DNA of 64,000 nucleotides, from positions 2,570,930 to 2,634,929 of the forward strand of contig CM065325.1 in the NCBI GenBank assembly GCA_033032175.1, written 5' to 3'. The notes beneath the pieces were generated by a model that was not told the DNA's origin, did not search any database, and worked only from the letters and a program-made list of their open reading frames with translations. This document shows positions 44,201 to 48,190 of the stretch, piece after piece. Position numbers and translations under genes: made by a program. Every line of letters starts with the position of its first letter. Within the stretch, counting starts at the first letter, position 1. This stretch comes from Saturnia japonica (lineage: Eukaryota > Arthropoda > Insecta > Lepidoptera > Saturniidae).

Positions 44201-45212
44201 TATTTCTGTATCTGTCCCAGTTTCTTTTTAGATTATACATTTTAGGGGGATATTCAACGGAATGAATGTTTAACACTTTTTACATTTATAGGTTAAATAA
44301 CGATCGAGTTTACTAGCTCGACCACATCTCTTATTTTCAGTTACTAACATTTTTCTTTTTGATTTTTCTTCTTTTCCATGATTAGTTTCAGATTTTACAT
44401 TTTCAAATTCATCTCAACAATTAATAAGAAAGGTTTTTTGTTGCAGAAAGCCGAAACAACTGTTAATCTGCTTTTAAGCGGAAGCAGCAAAGAAAATTTG
44501 GATAAATTAATTACAATGGAGTTCCGCAAAGTACCACTTACATCAATCAAATATATAGATTTAGCTAACAATATAAAACAACTATCTAGTCGTAAAAAAA
44601 TCTTCTCCTGTAAAATCAGTTCATAGTTACATTTTGCAGTATCACAGACAGTATTATGGCTGACTCTACAATATATTACATAGAAGTAAATCATAATAAA
44701 TTTTTAGCCATACATATGTCATGAACAATTACAGATGATTTAACATGAAAGTTTAACATTTCCCGAAAACTCATATATTTGGACTGTAAAATATATAGAC
44801 CATATGGTTCGAAAATACATTGTTTGCAACCGCGAAGACAATAAAATGTAACATTATAAAATAGTGGATTCAATTAATTTAAGCTTAGGCAGCCTGCATG
44901 ATTTTTGTTATCATCTGAAAAATTCGTTCAATGTCTTAAACTATACAGTAAAATAAAGATTAATGCATGTAATTGATTCACTTTAAAGATAACTTACCCG
45001 TCTGGTGAGAACTCAAGGTTGAACACTCCACCTGTTGGTAGAGCTTTGACACGATCGCAGTCCCACGATGCGATTGGCTTCATTCCGCAATACAAGCTCT
45101 TAGCCATGGCATCTTCGGATCTTACAGGATTAATAAACCCTGTCTCCCGTTGTCGTAGCCTGTAAGGGTTGAAGGCAGAATACCTTGCCATGAAAATGTC
45201 CTGGGTACCCAT
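13418..45212 (-). CDS. DCAF10: DDB1- and CUL4-associated factor 10 (WDR32), complete, 11 exons
   Basis: DCAF10 is a WD40 protein that docks on DDB1 as a substrate receptor of the CUL4-RING ubiquitin ligase. Exons, 5' to 3' on the minus strand: 45212-44998, 39693-39580, 31583-31214, 28574-28419, 26679-26620, 18811-18600, 18220-18100, 17420-17338, 15951-15811, 14217-14076, 13693-13418. All introns are GT-AG and phases match throughout, giving about 629 aa (human about 559). Key motifs: VFNLEFSPDG at the end of exon 1; CSDDTTIALWDIR (residues 120-132), whose WDIR is a WDXR/DWD-box DDB1-contact motif; WVKNIEY and LLVTSGLDGSIYSWD; LLYYIEETNEGKGFIK; ELCFSADGR; KFSPRYHLLVTGCLEGKIVWYQP at the end. 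Exons 6-9 encode a Ser/Pro/Arg-rich linker, as in vertebrate DCAF10. The ATG has an in-frame TGA three codons upstream. The gene spans 31.8 kb because introns 1-5 are loaded with transposons. Confidence 0.95.
13742..13880 (+). repeat. Dispersed repeat, copy B
   Basis: Contains AATCTGTCGCCAAGCATCTA and CATCAGCTGAAATTGCCG, homologous to 9185-9330. It lies in DCAF10 intron 10, just upstream of the last exon. Confidence 0.6.
14076..14217 (-). CDS. DCAF10: DCAF10 exon 10
   Basis: Encodes ISPSTSGHTPRNSASDEEM then HYIRQNRERLLYYIEE and TNEGKGFIK, matching the vertebrate LTHYIEEANVGRGYIK segment where the WD40 propeller resumes. Confidence 0.93.
14256..14310. repeat. (AT)n microsatellite
   Basis: An almost pure AT dinucleotide run with an interruption at 14285-14290, in DCAF10 intron 9 just upstream (minus sense) of exon 10. 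Confidence 0.95.
14311..15810 (-). other. DCAF10 intron 9, little recognisable
   Basis: AT-rich. It holds an A15 run (about 14588) and several small inverted repeats such as AATATCAGTATGTACTGATATATT near 15326. No gene or named repeat is recognised. Confidence 0.5.
15811..15951 (-). CDS. DCAF10: DCAF10 exon 9
   Basis: 141 bp, Arg/Pro-rich: RGQVRRNFNMQRIIGINTG ... SRLRPLRPLSLRPHTSTD. Phases match both neighbours. Acceptor CAG/CAG allows a one-codon NAGNAG choice at the 5' edge. Confidence 0.82.
15952..17337 (-). other. DCAF10 intron 8
   Basis: The part at 16130-16385 has a loosely repeated motif (GGAGAGGTTTGCCTGCACAG, GGAGAAGTTTACCTGTACTGG, GGTCTACCTGCGCAGG, CAGGTAGACAG), probably a decayed repeat. 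The remainder is AT-rich with nothing recognised. Confidence 0.45.
17338..17420 (-). CDS. DCAF10: DCAF10 exon 8
   Basis: 83 bp, ALSSIQNDVWEASITVKQHR then LLQEIFN, phase 0 in and phase 2 out; splice sites CAG and CAG/GTGAGA. The sequence predicts a helical segment in the linker. Confidence 0.85.
17865..17970 (+). repeat. LINE/SINE 3'-tail-like fragment
   Basis: CCATAGGGTACGGTAGCCG TTTACCATCAGGCAGCC, then ATGCTTGCTTTGTTG, closely match the 3' end shared by lepidopteran LINEs/SINEs (GGTGACGGTAA...TTACCATCAGG...TGCTCGTTTG). It is in DCAF10 intron 7. Confidence 0.65.
18100..18220 (-). CDS. DCAF10: DCAF10 exon 7 (two in-frame donor choices)
   Basis: It begins ASPDGSSERETEREEPEAAA, an acidic Glu/Pro/Ala stretch. 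Two donors keep phase 0: CTG/GTAGGG at 18100 (chosen, nearer consensus) and AGC/GTACCT at 18127. The first adds nine residues, VPAAAAARL. Confidence 0.75.
18385..18535 (+). repeat. Decayed dispersed repeat with CTAGT end
   Basis: TATGTTTGTTTTTGTCCGA...GTTTCACCGATAGAAAGCTAC...AACCGCAGGCAGTTGCTAGT follows the layout of a common lepidopteran Helitron-like repeat (CCGATTTTGATGAAA...GGGC...CTAGT). Heavily diverged. Confidence 0.4.
18600..18811 (-). CDS. DCAF10: DCAF10 exon 6
   Basis: 212 bp starting WSSIHDIQPCELPSDKS, followed by a Pro/Ser/Arg-rich linker, ending in phase 2 at TC/GTGAGT. It is markedly GC-rich against its surroundings, consistent with a real coding exon. Confidence 0.85.
18812..19593 (-). 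other. DCAF10 intron 5, 3' part
   Basis: AT-rich. An open frame at 19153-19488 (plus) has strongly AT-biased composition and no recognisable domain, so it is not called a gene. Confidence 0.5.
20250..20452 (+). repeat. Copia 5' LTR
   Basis: 203 bp. Contains a TATA-like TTTATAATAAA stretch near its start and is identical by eye to 24791-24993. Confidence 0.95.
20453..20470 (+). other. Copia primer-binding site
   Basis: TGGTTATGGGCCCAGTTG immediately follows the 5' LTR. The same GGTTATGGGCCCAG occurs after the LTR of the second copia element (56376), supporting a functional role. Confidence 0.8.
20590..21618 (+). CDS. Copia gag and protease (frame ends early)
   Basis: 342 codons. The N-terminal half is the copia-type gag (NNYDSWKVHAQAIL ... 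LWEYVDG; WLKLESVYASKGPARKASL). A CCHC zinc knuckle CFKCQKKGHKASEC lies at residues 220-233. The aspartic protease active site WIIDSGCTSHL has its DSG at 282-284. The frame stops at TAA (21616) just where the protease should run on into the GAG-pre-integrase segment; the continuation is in another frame from about 21615. The shift is consistent with a small deletion in a TA-rich tract. Confidence 0.92.
   Translation: MTTMRIEVLGRNNYDSWKVHAQAILIKNDLWEYVDGSKPKPVELPEAALWESQDSKAKAELILAMSPSELRHIRECKTSNDVWLKLESVYASKGPARKASLLKQLILCKMSEGDDIREHLAKFFDAKCKLHEMDVEIHNDLASIMLLFSLPSSFENFRCGIESRDSFPDPEILKIKILEESNARRSSSDNTFNVLKRNKKKFGSNSVQSVDKMSKFVYKCFKCQKKGHKASECNKLKQRDLVKYVSENKLTTEKVDTSFVTFNCISGDCHFGNCENGNWIIDSGCTSHLCIDKTYFGNTLQPSDGKVTLASNQSDLVQGKGTVRLSAYNTNFKSVVELPNTL
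21596..22180 (+). CDS. Copia protease end / integrase N-terminus (frameshifted)
   Basis: Carries VPDLRTNLISVAKI (end of protease region), the GAG-pre-integrase motif KWHERLGHLNANDL with paired Cys (NCEICIRGK) forming the HHCC zinc site, and the start of the integrase core YSDVCGPM with the first catalytic Asp. It stops at TGA (22178-22180), overlapping the next frame. The apparent start methionine has no biological meaning, because this is an internal part of one polyprotein. Confidence 0.88.
   Translation: MNYLTRYNVPDLRTNLISVAKITDKGFHVTFRDDKALVTDTDGNVKLIAFRKDNLYYVKEQCAQASSVSNESDILKWHERLGHLNANDLTKLLDHCNLRVGTNTSTVNRLRNCEICIRGKMSSLPFSYSSGPCNEKLKIVYSDVCGPMKNAALGGAKYFVTFIDDSTRWCEVYLLSKKSSVFTVFKIYKQYVEI
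22177..24684 (+). CDS. Copia integrase core, reverse transcriptase and RNase H
   Basis: 835 codons. The integrase continues with LQTDNGGEYCNKEF (second Asp) and PHTPQQNGVAERMNRTL (catalytic Glu). The RT has ARLVAKGYSQRYGIDY, IDINTAYLNGYLDEEVY, KSLYGLKQSGRQW and the active-site VYTDDIL. RNase H follows with YSDSDWG, STCEAEYVSLS, ADNQGAIALS and HSRSKHISIEYHFLRD, ending KPLPKQKHYF near the C-terminus. All expected catalytic residues are seen and no internal stop breaks this part. Its upstream join is frameshifted by one base relative to the previous frame. Confidence 0.95.
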   Translation: MTGKKIKYLQTDNGGEYCNKEFDDFLSKEGISRRKTIPHTPQQNGVAERMNRTLVEMARCMLLSSKLSGEFWADAVVTACHVRNRCPSTAINGEIPYEKFFDRRVNINYLRPFGNKFFILDKDINKDKFTARCVEGIFVGYPRDQKGYRVWLPNDRKLIVARDVRFLDVNTSEKENNIDPLQVVTESQEGRPVKYVNLEIKPSTSKTDIEESAQHEPLLSDSTVLEEVREEEVRRGPGRPRIQRGQVGRPKKVYRTVSATRREREQGEDEWSEVGGNNANNEETAVSLDEFTDCEDFVGNAMEISLKEALSSSEEKLWKEAITSEIRSLVKNRTWEIVKKPSNRDVVGCRFVLTTKINVDKSEKKKARLVAKGYSQRYGIDYRDTFAPVMRLDTVRLLSALAVELDMEIHQIDINTAYLNGYLDEEVYMKIPEFLKDSLVKLLQTEDFLVKKQAQQILADIRAGGNVCRLRKSLYGLKQSGRQWNIRLDEKLKNMNFKQSLNEPCLYFKEVDDCGSKLFVCVYTDDILIASQKKDCILDFKKELGKEFELKDYGIAKFILGINIDRSDNVIKLTQSQYINKIVQRFGLQDCKDTNTTPMEVNLKLQNIDTDSGSIFPYRELIGCLIYLSVGTRPDIANAVAKMGQFVDKADKNCWKAAMKTLRYLKRTRDYGLVYKKTGKSIKGYSDSDWGNCIIDRRSYSGYVFTLAGAAISWKSQKQRSVATSTCEAEYVSLSVAMKEAIYLNSLLTEIGLATVSRVQLHADNQGAIALSKDPVFHSRSKHISIEYHFLRDTLKTNKDIVVKYIPTELMLGDILTKPLPKQKHYFCMEGLGVT
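24791..24993 (+). repeat. Copia 3' LTR
   Basis: 203 bp, directly followed by the target duplication GTATT and the resumption of the hAT reading frame. Confidence 0.95.
25667..26275 (+). repeat. Lepidopteran dispersed repeat (CTAATATTATAAAGCT family)
   Basis: Begins ATACTAATATTATAAAGCTC and contains GAACTACTGGTTCGAATG, TGGATAGCCTATTTATCGAGG, ATCACGCTACGGCCAATAGG and GTTGCAAAAGCGG AGAAAATTTATT. These are the usual ordered motifs of a very abundant non-coding lepidopteran repeat. The 3' boundary is approximate (GCGAAGCAGTG near 26270). Confidence 0.7.
26620..26679 (-). CDS. DCAF10: DCAF10 exon 5 (60-bp microexon-like)
   Basis: Twenty codons, VHPQGWCALSRNISHDDKSE, equivalent to the LHPKGWATLLR...DDEE region of vertebrate DCAF10. 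Acceptor TTTTTTAG and donor GAG/GTAATT; phase 0 at both ends. Confidence 0.9.
26680..28418 (-). other. DCAF10 intron 4
   Basis: AT-rich, with a T16 run at 28021. No repeat or gene is recognised with confidence; the GC-richer strip at 28160-28205 is too short to interpret. Confidence 0.5.
28419..28574 (-). CDS. DCAF10: DCAF10 exon 4
   Basis: 156 bp, 52 codons, both ends phase 0: PNLYRLMQMSQQLIPI ... NRKENRVEFVSDFPDGND ... VSALQ. It continues the IIHDLNL strand of exon 3. Confidence 0.9.
28985..29240 (+). repeat. Dispersed repeat tail (ATTCGGTTCAGTAGTTTTTG)
   Basis: ACCAAATTTCATTCAATTCGG, GTTCAGTAGTTTTTGCGTGA, TCAAACATACCGACAG and the closing TATTATAAGTATAGATT are hallmark strings of common lepidopteran RTE/Helitron-type repeats. 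It is in DCAF10 intron 3. Confidence 0.65.
29843..30747 (+). mobile_element. Helitron-like non-autonomous element with internal tandem repeats
   Basis: It starts near AATTAATAAATCAGTAGTTC, a string that recurs at 34157. It ends GTGCGGAGCCACGGGCACAC CGCTAGT, which fits a Helitron 3' hairpin plus CTAG end. The interior has five diverged units of 115-141 bp, each carrying GATGAAATTTTGTACACGG (about 30073, 30202, 30343, 30484, 30598). No open frame and no target duplication, as expected for Helitrons. Confidence 0.65.
30817..30932. repeat. Near-perfect hairpin, 45-bp arms, 26-nt loop
   Basis: Arms 30817-30861 and 30888-30932 are inverted repeats with one mismatch (A/G in ATGCATAG versus ATGCATGG). 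The loop, 30862-30887, contains ATTTTCGATAAATTCGATAC. It is intronic (DCAF10 intron 3). It could be a palindromic remnant of a transposon, or a transcribed hairpin; there is no coding potential. Confidence 0.9.
31214..31583 (-). CDS. DCAF10: DCAF10 exon 3 (DDB1-binding WDXR motif)
   Basis: 370 bp encoding residues 110-233, the central WD40 repeats: FLDARMFATCSDDTTIALWD then IRNLKKK, GHSKWVKNIEY, LVTSGLDGSIYSWD and IIHDLNLTTLAQDLHGFK. It is the best-conserved exon. Confidence 0.95.
31978..32125 (-). repeat. Possible hAT terminal fragment (CAGGTTTCCAATA)
   Basis: CAGGTTTCCAATAGGGGCGG followed by TATTGCCCCCTAGTGGGCGC resembles hAT terminal sequences of the CAGG(G)...CCAA type. It might be a terminus of the ZBED-like element whose coding part survives at 36890-37655, separated by later insertions. 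No matching target duplication was found. Confidence 0.3.
32132..34095 (-). mobile_element. pogo/Tigger DNA transposon
   Basis: 1964 bp with terminal inverted repeats CAGTGTAAACTCTTTATAAC / CAGTGTACACTCTTTATAAC (the latter read on the minus strand) and a TA target duplication (32130-32131, 34096-34097). Inner ends repeat CGTTATA motifs. It encodes a decayed transposase on the minus strand. It is in DCAF10 intron 2. Confidence 0.95.
32276..33719 (-). pseudogene. Tigger/pogo transposase, broken
   Basis: The start is MARKRKAISVDEKVSVIRAI, a CENP-B-type helix-turn-helix. The catalytic DDE core follows: MFNADETGLFFK (first Asp), ILLLVDNCPAH (second Asp) and ILQPMDQSVI (third Asp). Damage: an in-frame TAA in the helix-turn-helix region (about 33580), a frame change around 33385, and an in-frame TAG just before MTSQIL (about 33047). 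The longest intact piece is 32276-33046 (256 aa). Confidence 0.92.
34148..34273 (+). repeat. Helitron-like 5' fragment
   Basis: TCTATATTAATAAATCTGTAG TTCTGTTTGTACAGTTAAT parallels the start of the element at 29843. It abuts the truncated hAT, which suggests it interrupted or replaced that hAT's 3' end. Confidence 0.45.
34274..36112 (-). pseudogene. ZMYM1-like hAT transposase remnant
   Basis: Recognisable in order: the TTF-type zinc finger region AVYCFPCRIFG ... WKHLGDYLKSHE (35786-35466); DUF4371 with YYSIILDSTRDVSRVEQL (35380-35183); and the insertion domain LPCGSHSWNLILGD ... LSETRWECKEASVNVVKY (35052-34468), continuing in a shifted frame LTAREIAEENDIDRQFKQVR to 34274. There are several stops and frameshifts. 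Many such genes are annotated as zinc finger MYM-type protein 1-like; this copy is clearly inactive. Confidence 0.88.
34274..36748 (-). mobile_element. hAT element with ZMYM1/DUF4371-like transposase, truncated
   Basis: The minus-strand 5' end has a CAGTGGCGGCCTTAGGGGG terminus (ending at 36748), a typical hAT end. Coding starts near 36112 (MSSRDRDAGRKFESG) and runs to 34274, where homology stops in DNVRASCHLRFEALKHHESIFG. The C-terminal dimerisation domain and the other terminus are absent. Confidence 0.85.
36890..37655 (+). pseudogene. ZBED5/FAM200-like hAT transposase, C-terminal half
   Basis: The plus-strand frame contains LFDSVRNFLENRDDELR, TFQDIINMNIPSWVLGPFEN, LREILQKFLIALPSSYLAEC and GFSAVANLL..KRNRLQITEC, then LRLMLTKLKP. 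This is the C-terminal dimerisation domain of hAT transposases of the ZBED5/SCAND3 type. It is broken by stops near 36950, 37201 and 37422. It is a different lineage from, and in opposite orientation to, the ZMYM1-like element next to it. Confidence 0.88.
38199..39460 (-). mobile_element. mariner transposon, about 1.26 kb
   Basis: The left end TTAGGTTGAGGAAAAAG and right end CTTTTTCCCCAACCTA are inverted, and a TA precedes the left end (38197-38198). The length is normal for mariner. It encodes a decayed transposase on the minus strand. It lies next to exon 2 of DCAF10 (intron 2). Confidence 0.92.
38276..39300 (-). pseudogene. mariner transposase, broken
   Basis: Starts MSESNEEIRYILKYYYRKG, the standard N-terminal helix-turn-helix region of irritans/cecropia-type mariners. 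The catalytic region includes ITGDEK (first Asp, followed by a stop where Trp is expected, near 38837), VFHHDNARPHTS (second Asp) and CSPDLAPSDFHLF (third Asp of DD34D). It has frameshifts and stops, including one ending the first frame at 39142. Confidence 0.9.
39580..39693 (-). CDS. DCAF10: DCAF10 exon 2
   Basis: 114 bp encoding LLVTACEKKSIQIFDPL ... AHSDCVNCV, which matches the vertebrate segment between EFSPDG and RFLD. No ATG-initiated frame exposes it; it was found by splice-phase matching (1 + 37 codons + 2). Confidence 0.92.
39694..41404 (-). other. DCAF10 intron 1, 3' part
   Basis: AT-rich. At 40628-40738, GTGTGTATTGGTGATTACCG and CGGTAATCACCACCATTACACAC form an inverted pair around a GC-rich 60-bp core. 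Otherwise no gene or repeat is recognised. Confidence 0.5.
41405..41640 (-). repeat. Dispersed element, copy 2 (inverted relative to 9505-9800)
   Basis: The reverse complement carries the same motifs in the same order as 9505-9800, with indels. It lies in DCAF10 intron 1. Confidence 0.7.
41994..42396. repeat. 201-bp unit in two tandem copies
   Basis: 41994-42194 and 42195-42395 are almost identical (for example ATTGTGCAG versus ATTGCGCAG and GGCACATA versus GGCAAATA). They adjoin the 3' end of the jockey-like LINE and may be its repeated 3' UTR. Confidence 0.93.
42400..44280 (-). mobile_element. jockey-like LINE remnant
   Basis: Minus-strand pieces in order: YPPKMYNLKRNWDRYRNIFT and YNLVHLAAEQSTSTP (44276-44013, end of endonuclease domain), YAEHLKTVFQPN (about 43790, linker), KVSSYRPI (RT domain, about 43460) and AGDIAVLPVHGYPI...LAVVEEWLNK (RT active-site region, about 43060, normally YADD), then IKYLDMYPDGRLNWRKHI (about 42850). 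Numerous stops and frameshifts. It is in DCAF10 intron 1. Confidence 0.85.
44281..44997 (-). other. DCAF10 intron 1, 5' end
   Basis: AT-rich. A plus-strand frame at 44440-44630 (ETTVNLLLSGSSKENLDKLI) is coding-like, but I do not recognise it. No splice context supports it as a host exon. Confidence 0.4.
44998..45212 (-). CDS. DCAF10: DCAF10 exon 1 (start codon)
   Basis: Encodes residues 1-71 plus two bases of codon 72, MGTQDIFMARYSAF ... GGVFNLEFSPDG, beginning the first WD40 blade. Donor is CGG/GTAAGT. An E-box-like CACGTG lies at 45231-45236, 18 bp upstream of the ATG; its function is unknown. Confidence 0.93.
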
Positions 45213-47090
45213 CGCATATCACTTTTCCAACACGTGCTTTAATATAAAACCAACGACTTGATAAGTAATTTAAGTAATTAGTTAAGTAAATGCAAATAAA
45301 TATCATAAACTACATTTTTCTTTTCAAAATTATAATTGATTTTATATCTAATACAGATCTGATCTGTTGGAAGTTGGAACCATAGATTAATGTTGGAACT
45401 GTCAAAATTTGTCTATTTCCCTATGTATTACTCTACTCTATGGTCTATGCTGTCAAGTGTCAGTACAAGGGTCTCCAGAATGAATTTGCATAATTTCCCC
45501 ATGTCGGCTAAAATATTTCCCCAAAATGATAAGATTTCAGCACCTTTTCCCCAAATAACTTAAACCTAATTATTCCTTTAATTTTTTGTTTATTTATATT
45601 ATAGGATCGTTTAGCGGATCCTATTAATTAAAAATACAGCTCAGCGTTTCAATTATTACTGTATTTATTTTGTCGCTCATAATCGATTACAGAATAATAT
45701 ATCTTCCTGTCAGTCCGTGACAGATGTCCTATTTATCTTTTTCAAGACTTGAAAGTCAGCCAGTCTATCATAAACAAAATAGAATGTGGCTGAAGTAACA
45801 ACTATTTATTGTGATGAGTCGCCACAATATTATAGTCACCTGAGATGGGGATATGTGTTCAGAACCATAAAAGTAAGATCGTACTTATGCAACAAATTTA
45901 GTATTTTTTTAAATTTTGTAAATAAAAACGTATTCTGACTAGATAAACAAAAAAAACAAAACAGTCATTGTTGAGGAGGAGGATTACGGGGCAATTTTTA
46001 AATAAACCACTTTTCTTTTCTAACATATTTCTTTCTTACTGTTTGTATCATAGCAACTCAATATACATTTTCTTTTTAATTCATAGACATATATTTTATA
46101 CGAAAGGAGATGCGCATTGTTATTCAACAGTCATGACGACTACCGCCAGAAGTGAAAACTTAAAACTATAAACAAACAGTTGATATTTTTGGATATTTAT
46201 ATCAATTGTTTGATCTTATATTAAAACTTGTTTATCAAAACTTTTTCACACAACAAATTTGTTTTATCACGTTAGTAAAATAACTCTTAAAATACTATAA
46301 AATACGCATTGCATAGCTATATAATACCTACGTATTAAAAAAAGAAGATGTTCTTACTTTTTAGGTTATATTGCTATAAAGACTCCGTTTTCTTGGTTAT
46401 TCAAATAACGAATGAGAATATTAATATATAATATAAATGTCAGTTGTGTGTGTCTGGGTGTTAAATATCTATATATGTATGAATATCAGCTGTTTAGTTA
46501 CCATATTACAAGCTTTGCTTAGTTTGGAATTAAATGGCAGAGTGTGAAGTTCTGTTCTCAAAAAAAATAATACTATTATTATTATTTTATTATTTATTTT
46601 ACTTATTTTTTATACAACATGTAACATAATAAACGCAGACTGTGAAAACAGTTTGTTCAGAATCGGCTACTGAATCGATTTCAGCTATTTTTAATATACA
46701 TATGTAATTTTTTATTCAAAAAATAATCAAAAAGAAGTAAATTTATCACACCCTCATCGAACAGTCGAAACAAACGGAAATGAAACATAAATCCAAACAA
46801 TAAGGCTTTTTTTCAATGTAATTGGAAACGAAAAATGTTATTTAATAAATAGAATTAAGAATGAACTTTATTACAAGGACAGTAAAGCTTTTTACAAGAA
46901 CAAAAATAAAAACTCAGCGAACGGTGTCAATTGTCATCAGCCGAAGCGATCGGCGCGAGCGGCGCGGCGCGGCTTGTACAAAGTTATTTAAACAAAACAA
47001 TCCCGTAAAACTTGAATCTAGTCATGCCGCATGCGTCGCGTCGGCCTTATCAGTGAGAGCGTGTTTTTGGAAATATTTTAATAAATTTCG
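45213..47090. other. Upstream region of DCAF10
   Basis: Contains the presumed DCAF10 promoter; no TATA box is convincing. Strings of CCCC-broken AT (TTTCCCCATG, TTTCCCCAAA) occur at 45497-45560 and again at 51110-51190, perhaps a decayed repeat. A CpG-rich patch at 46935-46975 precedes the transposon remnant. No gene is recognised. Confidence 0.45.
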
Positions 47091-48190
47091 GGCGCGATGT
47101 CTTTTCGATATACTAACATTCAATACACCGAAATGGTGAGAACTTTGGCACAGTGTGGCGATAATGTGGCACTAGCTTGCAGAAAATGTTATAATAGGCA
47201 TGGTACCAGCGTACACCGCACGCAGAGTTATGTTATCCGCAACTCAGTGGCTCCAAGACCACAGTTCTTTTCAACCGAATACGGTCATCGACCAATGACC
47301 TGGGAGACAATGTCCGCACACGTACTCGTCTTCAGAACGAAATACTTAATTATTTTGACGAGAATCCCCATAACAGTACCCGAGAAGCAGCGCCACATTT
47401 TTACGTCAATCACATGTACGTGTGGCGAACGCTTCATGGTGACGGTGAGCATCCATTTCACCTGAGACGCTGTCAGGAGTTTACTTCACGGTATTACGTA
47501 CCAAGGTTAGAGTTCAGCCGGTGAATATTGGATAATTGGCAGGGAAACATTACTTGGACCGACGAAAGTACATTTACACGTATAGGAATGTACAACCAAC
47601 ATAATAGGCATTGTGGATGCACGAAAATCCTCATGCATGCAGAGTGGACTCCTTCCTGCATCGTTTCTCGGTTAACGTTTGGGCTAGCGTTATCGGTTCT
47701 CACGTACTGGGGCCCGTGTTCTTAGAGAGATTAACAGGGCCGTCATGTTTACTGTTTTTGCGAGAGACTCTACCGACGCTGCTAGAAGACATACCTCTTG
47801 ATAATTTACCAGAGGCATTCTACCAACATGACGGTGCCCCTGCGCATTTCACGTGGAGTGTTCGACAGCGTCTTGATGGCGAGTATGGAGAATGCTGGAT
47901 CGATCACGGCGGACCTGTCCAATGACCTCCCAGAGCAGCTGACTTGACTCCTCTTGACTTTTTTTTTGTGGGGACGTATTAAATAGTTAGTGTACTTTAA
48001 CGCGACAACAAGTGCCGAGGACCTAAAAATTAGGATAGTGGCTGCCTTCCAAAAAGTGAAAAGTGACACTAGTGTTTTAAGTAAACTAAGACAACAATTA
48101 CGCAAACGAGCAATAAAGTGCATTGAACAAGGTGGTGGACATTTTGAAAATGTTTTGAAGAGAGTTCGCCGCATGAGTGCAAATTAATCT
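47090..48190 (+). pseudogene. Tc1/mariner-superfamily transposase remnant
   Basis: Pieces in order: an N-terminal helix-turn-helix (NIQYTEMVRTLAQCGDNVAL ACRKCYNRHG) from 47115; ITWTDESTFTRIGMYN (first catalytic Asp, 47552-47600); NVWASVIGSHVLGPVFLERL then FYQHDGAPAHF (second Asp) and GECWIDHGGPV (47670-47925); a shifted LTPLDFFF-like stretch (about 47945); and a C-terminal helical tail with RIVAAFQKVKSDTSVLSKLR (47990-48187). The GGPVxWPPRSPDLTPLDFFLW type is common in insects. There are multiple frameshifts, and terminal repeats were not identified. Confidence 0.85.

Noticed and set aside
44378..44630. Plus-strand frame with ETTVNLLLSGSSKENLDKLI as possible host exon
   Set aside because: No recognisable domain, no matching splice partners; it sits in the DCAF10 first intron.
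46861..47139. 92-aa frame with RSDRRERRGAA as possible gene
   Set aside because: CpG-rich leader of a transposon remnant; no homology recognised and no continuation.
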